From Ottowia sp. (GTDB lineage Bacteria; Pseudomonadota; Gammaproteobacteria; Burkholderiales; Burkholderiaceae_C), in assembly GCF_016703145.1 (NCBI RefSeq), contig NZ_JADJCO010000002.1, forward strand, positions 558,001-622,000: a DNA stretch of 64,000 bases, given 5' to 3'. Below the pieces are notes generated by a model. It searched no databases, was not told the DNA's origin, and saw only the letters and a program-made list of their open reading frames with translations. Each line of letters opens with the position of its first letter. Position 1 is the first letter of the stretch. Positions 1-6,703 of the stretch are shown here, piece by piece. A program made the translations under genes and the position numbers.

Positions 1-363
1 GTGTTGCCGCGCGTGCTGCGCGAGCGCTCGCCGGAGCAACTGCTGCGCTTCGAGCAGGGCTACGAGCGCATCGGCATGCCGGCGCTGGCGGTGCAGGTCG
101 TCACCGGCGTGTGGATGGCGCACCTGCTGGTGCCCGACGTGTCGGACTGGCTCTCGCCGTCCACGCCGGTGGCGCGCGCCATCGCGCTCAAGCTGGCGCT
201 GCTGGCGGCCACCGCGCTGGTCGCGCTGCACGCGCGCTTTCGCGTCATTCCGAGCCTGTCGGCGCGGACGCTGCCGCTGATGGCCGGGCACGTCGCGGCG
301 GTCACGCTGCTGTCGGTGGCCTTCGTCGCGGTGGGCGTGTCGTTGCGCTTCGGCGGGGTATGA
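1..363 (+). CDS. CopD-family membrane protein, C-terminal part (5' end outside window)
   Basis: The open frame runs in from the window edge and ends at a TGA at 361-363, leaving 120 residues. It holds three hydrophobic stretches (about residues 25-45, 58-78 and 92-115) joined by short Arg-rich loops. This fits the C-terminal half of a CopD/DUF2269-type integral membrane protein, a family linked to copper handling in the inner membrane. The assignment is by general resemblance. The GTG at position 1 is not a supported start. The nearby bufferin module is also a copper/metal-stress system, but nothing here shows the two are co-regulated. Confidence 0.55.
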   Translation: MLPRVLRERSPEQLLRFEQGYERIGMPALAVQVVTGVWMAHLLVPDVSDWLSPSTPVARAIALKLALLAATALVALHARFRVIPSLSARTLPLMAGHVAAVTLLSVAFVAVGVSLRFGGV

Positions 364-460
364 CGTCTTCCCCAGGAGAGCCGTTTGCCGTTTTTCTCGT
401 GAAGGGGGTGGCGCCGGAATGCGGGTGTTCCAAGGTTCCAGCCTGCGCTGGCATTGCATC

Positions 461-485
461 GGTAGCTATGAATAACATAGCTACC
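461..485. repeat. Dispersed GCTAT repeat core, perfect 10-bp inverted repeat
   Basis: A 10-bp stem (461-470 and 476-485) with an AATAA loop forms a perfect palindrome between two convergent genes. It shares the GTAGCTAT core with the other dispersed repeats in this window. It could act as a bidirectional transcript end, but there is no clear U-tract. Confidence 0.7.
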
Positions 486-495
486 GGCGATGCGG

Positions 496-1392
496 TCAGT
501 TGCGCGAGCGCAAGGTGCCCTTGTCGTCGGCGATGACCACTTCCACGCGGCGGTTCAGGGCGCGCCCCTCGGGCGTGCCGTTGCTGGCCACCGGGTAGGC
601 CTTGCCGTAGCCGCGCGCGGTGATGCGGCCGGCGTCCACGCCGCGCATGGTCAGTGCCTGCTGCACGGCCTGGGCGCGGCGGTCGGACAACGCCAGGTTG
701 GCGGCCTCGGAGCCCACCGAATCGGTGTGGCCCTCGATCAGCAGACGGCGGTCGGGGTACTGCCTCAGGAAGTCGGCCAACTGGTCCAGGCGCTGGCCAG
801 CGGTGGGCAGCAGCTGCGCCTTGCCGAACTCGAACAGCACGTCGCCCAGCGTCACCAGCAGGCCGCGCTCGGTCTGCTGCGCCTGCAGCTCCTTCAGCCG
901 TGCCTCCAGCGCGGCGGCGCGGGCGTTGGCCTGCGCCGCCTGGGCCTGCGCGGCACCCACCTGGGCCTGCGCCGCGCGCGCCTCGCCACGGGCGGCGTCG
1001 GCTTCGCGCGTGCGGGCCTCCAGGCGCAGGCGGTCGGCCTGGGCGCTGGCATCCTTCATCTGGTCGTCGGCCGTGCGCGCGCGGGTCAGCACCGTGGCGG
1101 TCTCGGCGCGCTGGCGCGCCAGGTAGGCCAGGTGGCGCGCCTCGTCCTGGTCGCCGTCGTCGCGCCAGGCCCAGTCGGCGCGGGCCAGGGTGTCGGTGGC
1201 GGCCTTCAGCTCCAGCGGCGCACGGCGGGCGACGTCGGGGTTGGCGGCGGCGCCGTTGACCTGCGAGCGCGCTTCTTCCAGCTCAGGCAGGGGACCGCGC
1301 GTGGCGCAGGCGGCCAGGGCCAGGGCGGCGGCGAGCGCGAGGGCGCCGCCGGCGCGCGGCGCGCCTCGGGTGGGGAAAAGTCGTGTGGTCAT
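496..1392 (-). CDS. OmpA-family lipoprotein with DUF4398-like N-terminal region
   Basis: A 298-residue envelope protein. The N-terminus is a lipoprotein signal with a lipobox ending LALAAC (Cys29). Residues about 35-100 resemble the DUF4398 repeat-like region, followed by a long Ala/Gln/Arg-rich coiled-coil segment (about 100-175) and a C-terminal OmpA peptidoglycan-binding domain. The OmpA signature includes LIEGHTDSVG and LSDRRAQAV with NRRVEVV near the end. It likely tethers the outer membrane to peptidoglycan. The gene directly downstream of a second DUF4398-like lipoprotein (34 bp away, same strand) suggests an operon. Confidence 0.85.
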   Translation of the reverse strand: MTTRLFPTRGAPRAGGALALAAALALAACATRGPLPELEEARSQVNGAAANPDVARRAPLELKAATDTLARADWAWRDDGDQDEARHLAYLARQRAETATVLTRARTADDQMKDASAQADRLRLEARTREADAARGEARAAQAQVGAAQAQAAQANARAAALEARLKELQAQQTERGLLVTLGDVLFEFGKAQLLPTAGQRLDQLADFLRQYPDRRLLIEGHTDSVGSEAANLALSDRRAQAVQQALTMRGVDAGRITARGYGKAYPVASNGTPEGRALNRRVEVVIADDKGTLRSRN

Positions 1393-1426
1393 GGGGAACT
1401 CCGTGTCGATGCAGGGCGGGTGGCGG

Positions 1427-1828
1427 TCACTTCGGGGGGCTGCGGCGCTGCAGCTCCTCGTTGAGCGCGCGGACCGAATCCTGCAGTTCGTTCACGGCCC
1501 GCTCGCTGCGCGTGGCCTGGGCCTTGGCCTCGGCCAGCCGCGCATCGGCCTGGGCCTGCTCGGCCAGGCGGCGGGCCTGGTCGTAGTCCTTGTCGGCCAT
1601 GGCGCGCTCGGCGCGGGAGAGTTTGTCGCGCGCGGCCTGCAGTTCGACCGGCGCGGCGGCGGCGGTGTCGGGCGCGGTGGTGACGCGGTCGACCGTGGTC
1701 TTGGCCACGGCCATCTCCTCGCGCGGCGCCGGCGTGCCGGAGCAGGCGCCCAGCGCCAGCGCGGCGGCCAGCGCGGCCCACAGCGGCGCGCGAGGAGCGG
1801 GCGGTGATGTTCGAAGCGTGAGGGACAT
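1427..1828 (-). CDS. DUF4398-type small lipoprotein
   Basis: A 133-residue protein with a lipobox LALGAC (Cys29), a short linker and an amphipathic helical domain of DUF4398 type (APVELQAARDKLSRAERAM and similar, residues about 58-100), then a coiled-coil tail. The chosen ATG is preceded by AAGGAAAAGG, a good ribosome binding site. The longer open frame upstream has no such support and overlaps upp. The protein pairs with the following OmpA-family lipoprotein, whose N-terminal region is homologous, so the two look like a duplicated domain split between a short and a long gene. Its exact role in the periplasm is unknown. Confidence 0.8.
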   Translation of the reverse strand: MSLTLRTSPPAPRAPLWAALAAALALGACSGTPAPREEMAVAKTTVDRVTTAPDTAAAAPVELQAARDKLSRAERAMADKDYDQARRLAEQAQADARLAEAKAQATRSERAVNELQDSVRALNEELQRRSPPK

Positions 1829-1988
1829 GGACCTTTTCCTTTCTGGTGGTCGGGAGAGGGGCCATGGGTGGGCGCCTCTGCCAGACCATTCTTGGCAGGG
1901 GCGCGGGCGCCGGCGCGTCGGCGGGGCGACGGCATTCCTGTCGGCCGAGGCCGACATCCGCGTAGGAAAGGGGAGTGGCGAGCCCGGG

Positions 1989-3147
1989 GCTACTTGGTGC
2001 CGAAGATGCGGTCGCCCGCATCGCCCAGGCCGGGCAGGATGTAGCCGTGGTCGTTCAGCTCGCGGTCGATGGCGGCGGTGTAGATGGGCACGTCGGGGTG
2101 CTCGGCGTGCAAGGTGCGGATGCCCTCCGGCGCCGCCAGCAGGCACAGGAACCCGAGCGAGCGCGGCCGCAGGGCCTTCAGCCGCGCCAGCGCCGCCGCC
2201 GCCGAGTGGCCGGTGGCCAGCATCGGGTCCACCGCGATCACGTCGCGCTCGGCCATGTCGGTGGGCATCTTGAAGTAGTACTCCACCGCTTCCAGCGTCT
2301 TCGGATCGCGGTACAGGCCGACGTGCCCGACGCGGGCGTTGGGCACCACGCGCAGCAAGCCGTCGAGCATGCCGTTGCCGGCGCGCAGGATGGAGGCGAA
2401 CACCAGCTTCTTGCCGTCGATCATGGGGCTGGCCATCTTCTCCAGCGGGGTCTCGATCTCGACCATCTGGGTCGGCATGTCGCGCGTCACCTCGTAGGCC
2501 ATCAGCATCGCCAGCTCGCCCAACAGGGTGCGGAAGGTGGTGCTGCTGGCCTCCCTGTCGCGCATCAGCGTGAGCTTGTGCTGCACCAGGGGGTGGGTGA
2601 TGTGGTGAACCTGGGCGGCGCGAGGGGCGGGCGTTTGCGGCATGCGGGCGATTGTAGGGAGCGCTGCCCTCCCGCCGCTCACGACCGGGGCGCGCGGTCT
2701 CCCAGCGCATGGTCGATCGAGAGGCGGCCCGGCCCCCAGGCGGCGATCGCCAGCGCCATCGCGGCCCAGGTGAGGTGCACGGGCCAGCCCTCCGGCACCG
2801 TCAGTTCGATCACGCAGGTCATCGCCAGCAGGCCCAGGGCGGCAAAGCGCGTGCCGATGCCCAGCACCAGCAGCACCGGCAGCAGCACTTCGCCGCAGCC
2901 CGAGAGGAAAGCGACCACGGCGGGCGCGGGAAGGGGTAGGGCCCGCCCGGCAGGTGCAGCTGGAACTCGTCGGAAAACAGGTAGACCGCCATGTCATTGA
3001 GTTGCAGGAAGCCATCCCATTTCAGGATGCCGGATTTCCAGAACGGCACGGCCAGCGCGATGCGCAGCACGAATTGCGCGAGCCACGGCTGGGCAATGCC
3101 CTCGGCCATGCGCCGGGCTTTGCCGATCAGCCCCAGGGCGGGCGCGG
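1989..3147. repeat. 1,159-bp segmental duplication, copy A (upp + doxX)
   Basis: This segment matches 38518-39676 in the same orientation. By eye I find only five differences: a CC/TT change in upp, one A/G change in doxX, one missing G here (run at 2928-2930) and one missing A in copy B (near 38802). Identity stops abruptly at both ends, in the base before the upp stop codon and inside the doxX N-terminal coding region. Confidence 0.95.
1990..2643 (-). CDS. upp: Uracil phosphoribosyltransferase (intact copy)
   Basis: A 217-residue cytosolic enzyme converting uracil and PRPP to UMP (pyrimidine salvage). The PRPP-binding loop reads VDPMLATGHSA, with His where E. coli has Gly. The uracil-binding end reads GYILPGLGDAGDRIFGTK, as expected for the family. 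The start MPQTPAPRAAQ gives normal length. The frame is open further upstream but that extension is doxX-overlapping shadow. It lies 35 bp downstream of doxX on the same strand. A second copy at 38519-39171 is frameshifted, so this one presumably supplies the activity. Confidence 0.95.
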   Translation of the reverse strand: MPQTPAPRAAQVHHITHPLVQHKLTLMRDREASSTTFRTLLGELAMLMAYEVTRDMPTQMVEIETPLEKMASPMIDGKKLVFASILRAGNGMLDGLLRVVPNARVGHVGLYRDPKTLEAVEYYFKMPTDMAERDVIAVDPMLATGHSAAAALARLKALRPRSLGFLCLLAAPEGIRTLHAEHPDVPIYTAAIDRELNDHGYILPGLGDAGDRIFGTK

Positions 3148-3184
3148 TTGCGGACGTGCGTGCCGCAGGGTGTGTCGCTGACAT
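2679..3184 (-). pseudogene. DoxX-family membrane protein of the bufferin operon, frameshifted
   Basis: This is the fourth gene of the bufA-bufB-bufC-doxX operon. The first part (MSATHPAAR... to about residue 85) is in one frame and the remainder in another. Compared with the intact copy at 39207-39701, a GGGG run has become GGG at 2928-2930. DoxX proteins are small four-helix inner-membrane proteins often encoded at the end of bufferin (hvf-type) operons. The start ATG at 3184 lies two bases after the bufC stop and has CCAGGAGAC as ribosome binding site. Loss of one G could also be a sequencing error. Confidence 0.85.
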
Positions 3185-3186
3185 GT

Positions 3187-3954
3187 CTAGTCTCCTGGTT
3201 GAAGGGCGGTTAATACGCCCGCCGAGACCATGCCCGCCAGGTTGGCGGACAGGTCGAAGGACGGCGCCTCGTCGAACGCGGCGGCGGCGGCCGTGCCCAG
3301 CGGGGCGCCTGCGAGAAGGTTGCCGAGAAAGGCCGCGCCGCCCGCGGGCAGGCGCGAGACGATGACGTCCATGCCGGGCCGGCTGATGAGCGCGTCTTCG
3401 GCGCCATGAGACTGCGGCGGCGGGGCCGCGCCCTCGGTCTTGTGCTGCGTGAAGATCGCCACGGCGGGGTAGCGCGAGCGCACGATGCGCGCGGCGGGGT
3501 GGGGTTCAAAGCGCAGGTCGGCCAGCAGGGCCGGATCAACGGCGGCCAGCGCGCCCGCGCCAAGCGCCGGCCGGTCGGCGGCATGGTAGGCGTCCAGCCA
3601 GGCGCGTTCGATGCGCGCGACGTCGGCCAGCCAGGGCAGCGCTTGCGCGTATTCGTAGGCGGCGATGAAGGCGGGAAAGTCGCGCCCGTAGTCGAACAGC
3701 AGCGGCGACGTGGGCGGCGTGGCGCGCAGGTGGAAGCGCGCCATCGCGCGGAAAAATTCGGCGCCGGTGATGCGCTGAACGGCCGGGTAGATGTCGGCCA
3801 GCGCATGGATGAGGCTCACGGTCACGTTGTTGCGGTAGACGTTGTAGCGCTGCACCACGCCTTTGCCCCGGTGGGCGGCCACATCGGCGGGCGCCGGGTA
3901 CCGCGGGCAGGTCAGGCCTGGCGCGAACGCCGCGCTGTATTCAGCAGGTTGCAT
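3187..3954 (-). CDS. bufC: BufC/HvfC-type DUF2063 protein
   Basis: A 255-residue protein with the N-terminal DUF2063 helical region (YNVYRNNVTVSLIHALADIYP around residues 37-57, ITGAEFFRAMARFHL around 62-76) and a C-terminal region with R-S-R-Y-P and a mixed alpha/beta end. In bufferin biosynthesis the BufC/HvfC protein works with the iron enzyme BufB to modify cysteines of the precursor peptide. It overlaps the 3' end of bufB by 14 bp, which suggests coupled translation. Family assignment is strong from the sequence and from its position. Confidence 0.88.
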   Translation of the reverse strand: MQPAEYSAAFAPGLTCPRYPAPADVAAHRGKGVVQRYNVYRNNVTVSLIHALADIYPAVQRITGAEFFRAMARFHLRATPPTSPLLFDYGRDFPAFIAAYEYAQALPWLADVARIERAWLDAYHAADRPALGAGALAAVDPALLADLRFEPHPAARIVRSRYPAVAIFTQHKTEGAAPPPQSHGAEDALISRPGMDVIVSRLPAGGAAFLGNLLAGAPLGTAAAAAFDEAPSFDLSANLAGMVSAGVLTALQPGD

Positions 3955-4777
3955 GGTGGGCCTCCTGCTGCATCACGCGGCACGCCGCCTGGGCCTGCGC
4001 GCGCAGGGTGGGCCAGTCGGGCAGGTCGCTGTCCCATTCGATCAGCGTCGGCACGGGGCCGATGCGGTCGATGACGCTGCGGTACAAGTCCCAGACCGGT
4101 GGCGCGACGGCGCGGTCGTGGCTGTCGATGAGCAGCGGTGCGCCCTCGTCGTCGCGCTGTTCGCTGTGCCCGGCCAGGTGGATTTCGCCGACCTGTTCGA
4201 GCGGAAAGGCGTCCAGATACCCTGCGGCCGAATAGCCGTGGTTGGCCGCCGAGACGAAGACGTTGTTGAGGTCGAGCAGCAGGCCGCAGCCGGTGCGCCG
4301 CGCCACCGCGCGGATGAACTCCGCTTCGCCCATCGTGGACGACGCAAACGCCACGTAGGTGGCGGGGTTCTCCAGCAGCAGGGGCCGCTGGATCGCCTCT
4401 TGCACTTGGTCGATGTGCTCGCACACCCGCTCCAGCGTGGCGCGGGTGTAGGGCAGGGGCAGCAGGTCGTTGAAGAAGGTGCCGCCATGCGAAGACCAGG
4501 CCAAATGCTCCGACACCAAGGCGGGCTGGTAGCGCAGCACCAGGTCGCGAAAGCGCGCCAGGTGGCGCGGGTCCAGCAGGCCCGGCGCGCCGATGGACAT
4601 GCACACCCCGTGCAGGGACAGTGCGTGCCGCTCGCGCAGGGTGGTGAGCATGCGGTGCGGCGGGCCGCCCGCGCCCATGTAGTTCTCGGCATGCACCTCG
4701 AAGAACAAGCCATCGGCCGGCGGCTCCGCGAGGATCGCGGGCAGGTGTGGGTGCTTGAAGCTGGTGCCCGCGCGCAT
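3941..4777 (-). CDS. bufB: BufB/HvfB-type DUF692 multinuclear non-heme iron oxidase
   Basis: A 278-residue TIM-barrel enzyme of the DUF692/MNIO family. Candidate metal ligands sit in the expected order: His56 (SLHGVCMSIG), Glu90-His91 (SEHLAW), Glu136-Asn137 (LLENPATY), Asp169/Asn171 (LLLDLNNVFVSAANHG), His200 and His204 (HLAGHSE), Asp218/His220 (DSHDRAV) and Glu247 (IEWDSDLP). MNIO enzymes modify cysteine residues of ribosomally made peptides, in bufferins to thiooxazole-type groups that bind copper. The precursor is encoded directly upstream and the partner protein bufC overlaps downstream. Confidence 0.93.
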   Translation of the reverse strand: MRAGTSFKHPHLPAILAEPPADGLFFEVHAENYMGAGGPPHRMLTTLRERHALSLHGVCMSIGAPGLLDPRHLARFRDLVLRYQPALVSEHLAWSSHGGTFFNDLLPLPYTRATLERVCEHIDQVQEAIQRPLLLENPATYVAFASSTMGEAEFIRAVARRTGCGLLLDLNNVFVSAANHGYSAAGYLDAFPLEQVGEIHLAGHSEQRDDEGAPLLIDSHDRAVAPPVWDLYRSVIDRIGPVPTLIEWDSDLPDWPTLRAQAQAACRVMQQEAHHATC

Positions 4778-4804
4778 GGCCGTCCCCTGGGTTCTCTTGA
4801 AGAA

Positions 4805-5116
4805 TCAGGACTTCATCGGCATGAGCGTGCCGTGGCCGCCGTTCGGCGTCTGGATCTTGGCGCAGGTGCCGCTCTGCACGAACTTCCACGCATTGCCCTG
4901 GAAGTCCATGGTGGACGTGCCCTGGCAGGTGGTGCCGGGGCCGGCGGCGCAGTCGTTCTGCCCCTTCAGGGCCACGCCGTAGCATTTTTCCTTGTGCGCG
5001 GCGATGGCGGCATCGGCTTCTGCCTTGGTCAGCGGGGCGGCATGGGCGGCCGATGCCAGCAGGCCGGCGACGGCGCTGGCCAGGAGTGCGGAAGTGACTT
5101 TGGTGGTGGTGGACAT
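4805..5116 (-). CDS. bufA: Bufferin precursor peptide (DUF2282)
   Basis: A 103-residue exported peptide precursor. It has a Sec signal (residues 1-26, ending SAAHA before Ala27) and a mature part with four cysteines: Cys45 (EKCYGV), Cys56 (NDCAAG), Cys64 (TTCQGTS) and Cys85 (GTCAKIQ). This arrangement is typical of DUF2282 proteins, the bufferin-1 class of periplasmic metal-binding modified peptides. The start ATG at 5116 has GAGGAG about 8 bp upstream; an earlier in-frame ATG at 5143 lacks this and would spoil the signal peptide. It is the first gene of the operon, 27 bp before bufB, behind an exact GTAACC-N16-CGAA promoter motif. Confidence 0.92.
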   Translation of the reverse strand: MSTTTKVTSALLASAVAGLLASAAHAAPLTKAEADAAIAAHKEKCYGVALKGQNDCAAGPGTTCQGTSTMDFQGNAWKFVQSGTCAKIQTPNGGHGTLMPMKS

Positions 5117-5170
5117 GAAATAACTCCTCGGGTTGATGTGCAAGGTATCCAGGACGGATACGTGGACTAA

Positions 5171-5196
5171 TTCGTCGGCGCCGCTGGCTGGGTTAC
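5171..5196 (-). promoter_or_regulatory. Sigma-F-type ECF promoter of the bufferin operon
   Basis: Read on the minus strand, GTAACC (5196-5191) is followed by exactly 16 bases and CGAA (5174-5171). This equals the motif I recall for Caulobacter sigma-F promoters. It lies 55 bp upstream of the bufA ATG, which allows a 5' leader of about 45 nt. The same motif with the same spacing precedes the sigma factor gene on the other strand. Confidence 0.8.
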
Positions 5197-5212
5197 AGCG
5201 CGGGAAAAAAAT

Positions 5213-5280
5213 CCCCCCACGCTCCCCCGCTGCGCGTGGTCCGCTGCCTCCCGAGGGGGCGTTTTTATCTTGGGGCGGCC
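5213..5280. repeat. C/G-run intergenic repeat between the divergent sigma-F promoters
   Basis: A stretch with CCCCCAC, CGCTGCGCG and CCCGAGGGGGCG blocks. A related arrangement (CCCCCC, CGCTGCGCG, CCCCTCAAGGGGGCG) occurs at 18408-18467. Both look like one family of imperfect palindromic intergenic repeats. Here it separates the two divergent promoters of the metal-stress module. Confidence 0.5.
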
Positions 5281-5354
5281 CGGCGACAAGAAAATCTTCA
5301 CCGGCTGCGATGTCCCGGAAAAAAAACCGGGTTCAAATAATCTGCAATGGCGCT

Positions 5355-5380
5355 GTAACCGGATCGCGGGCCGATCCGAA
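5355..5380 (+). promoter_or_regulatory. Sigma-F-type ECF promoter of the sigF-nrsF genes
   Basis: GTAACC (5355-5360), then exactly 16 bases, then CGAA (5377-5380). It lies 24 bp upstream of the sigma factor ATG at 5405. It is identical in sequence and spacing to the motif in front of bufA, so the sigma factor probably drives its own gene as well as the bufferin operon. Confidence 0.8.
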
Positions 5381-5404
5381 GGCATAGTCGTCACCTGTCC
5401 GCCC

Positions 5405-5974
5405 ATGTCCACACCCGACCCCGAAACCGAATTGCACCGCCTGCTGCTGGCCGGCCTGGGTGGCGACGAAGCTGCCTACCGGCGCTTTCTGCAATTGCTG
5501 GCGGGGCACCTGCGCGCCTACCTGCGGCGGCGCCTGTTTGGCTGGCCGGACGACGTGGAAGACCTGGTGCAGGAATGCCTGCTTGCCATGCACAACAAGC
5601 GCCACACCTACCAGCCCGACCAGCCGCTTACCGCCTGGGTGCATGCCATTGCGCGCTACAAACTGATCGACCTGCTGCGCGCCCGTGGCGCGCGCGAAGC
5701 GCTGCACGACCCACTGGATGAGGAGATGCCCCTGTTCGCCGCCAGCACGCACGACGCGCACGATGCCCAGCGCGACCTGATGGGCATGCTGCAAAGCCTG
5801 CCCGACAAGCAGCGCCGCCCCATCGAGTGCGTGAAGATCGAGGGCCTGTCGGTGGCGGAGACGGCGCAGCTCACGGGCTTGTCGGAATCGGCCGTGAAGG
5901 TGGGCATCCATCGCGGCCTGAAGGTGCTGGCCGCGCGTTTTGGCGCCGCGCGGCGCCTGGAGGGTCACGCATGA
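5405..5974 (+). CDS. sigF: ECF sigma factor, SigF-like
   Basis: A 189-residue ECF (group IV) sigma factor. Region 2 is visible as LFGWPDDVEDLVQECLLAMH followed by PLTAWVHAIARYKLIDLLR (about residues 44-95). Region 4 includes LPDKQRRPIECVKIEGLSV and the helix-turn-helix GLSESAVKVGIHRGLKVLA near residues 157-175. The start MSTPDPETE gives the normal length; the longer frame upstream runs through the promoter motif. Its stop overlaps the start of the DUF1109 anti-sigma gene (ATGA). By analogy with Caulobacter SigF it should activate metal or oxidative stress genes, here the divergent bufferin operon. Confidence 0.88.
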   Translation: MSTPDPETELHRLLLAGLGGDEAAYRRFLQLLAGHLRAYLRRRLFGWPDDVEDLVQECLLAMHNKRHTYQPDQPLTAWVHAIARYKLIDLLRARGAREALHDPLDEEMPLFAASTHDAHDAQRDLMGMLQSLPDKQRRPIECVKIEGLSVAETAQLTGLSESAVKVGIHRGLKVLAARFGAARRLEGHA

Positions 5975-6612
5975 AAACCGACGACTTGATTGCCCTGCTG
6001 GCCACCCACGCCGGGGCCGAACGCCGGCCCGCCACGGGCGCGGCGCTGGCGCGCGCCGTGTGCCTGGGGCTGCTGGGGGCGCTGGCCATCGTGCTGGCGG
6101 GCTACGGCCTCAACCACCAGTTTCCGCGGGTGCTGGGCATGCCCCTGTTCTGGATGAAGCTGGGCATGCCGATGCTGGTGGCGCTGTGCGCGGGCGTGAT
6201 GGCGGCGCGCCTGGCACGCCCCGGCGTGCCGGCCGGCCGTGCCGGCTGGGGCATTGCGCTGGCGCTGGTGGTGGTGTGGGGCGTGGCGGCCGGCCAGTGG
6301 CTGGCGGCGCCGCCGTCCGCGCGCGCCGAACTGCTGTGGGGCCAGACCTGGCGCAGCTGCGCCTTCAGCATCGGCCTGATCGCGCTGCCCGTGCTGGTGG
6401 CCGCGCTGGGCGCGCTGCGCGAAATGGCGCCCACGCGGCTGCGCCTGGCCGGTGCGGCAGCCGGCGCGCTGGCCGGCGGGGCCGGCGCCGCCGTCTACGC
6501 GCTGCACTGTCCCGAACTGAGCGCCCCCTTCATCGCCGTGTGGTACATGCTGGGCATGGCCCTGCCGGTGGCGCTGGGCGCCTGGCTGGGGCCGCGCGTG
6601 CTGCGGTGGTGA
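5971..6612 (+). CDS. nrsF: NrsF-like anti-sigma factor (DUF1109)
   Basis: A 213-residue inner-membrane protein with about six hydrophobic segments after a short cytosolic N-terminus (MKTDDLIALLA). It carries the DUF1109 hallmarks WRSC (Cys130) and YALHCPE (Cys180) followed by FIAVWYMLG. The Caulobacter NrsF protein has two essential conserved cysteines at almost the same positions, thought to sense metal or oxidant and release SigF. The ATG overlaps the sigma factor stop, so the two are translationally coupled. It is expected to hold the sigma factor at the membrane until stress. Confidence 0.88.
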   Translation: MKTDDLIALLATHAGAERRPATGAALARAVCLGLLGALAIVLAGYGLNHQFPRVLGMPLFWMKLGMPMLVALCAGVMAARLARPGVPAGRAGWGIALALVVVWGVAAGQWLAAPPSARAELLWGQTWRSCAFSIGLIALPVLVAALGALREMAPTRLRLAGAAAGALAGGAGAAVYALHCPELSAPFIAVWYMLGMALPVALGAWLGPRVLRW

Positions 6613-6633
6613 GGCGCATGCAAGCACTGGAAT

Positions 6634-6691
6634 GCTATATAATAAATAGCTGAAAGCGTAATGCTGGTGCTGGCTGGATGGCTGAAATGCT
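6634..6691. repeat. Dispersed GCTAT repeat copy
   Basis: An A/T-rich stretch (GCTATATAATAAATAGC at its left end, then GAAAGCG and GCTGAAATGC) in the gap between the convergent nrsF and spoVR genes. It matches the general layout of the dispersed repeat seen at 14734-14795 and elsewhere, though loosely. Confidence 0.5.
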
Positions 6692-6703
6692 AAAAAAAAG
6701 CGC

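Noticed and set aside
1990..3015. A 341-residue extended upp reading frame
   Set aside because: The extra N-terminal part lies antisense-free but inside the doxX coding region in another frame and has no ribosome binding site. The family start at 2643 fits.
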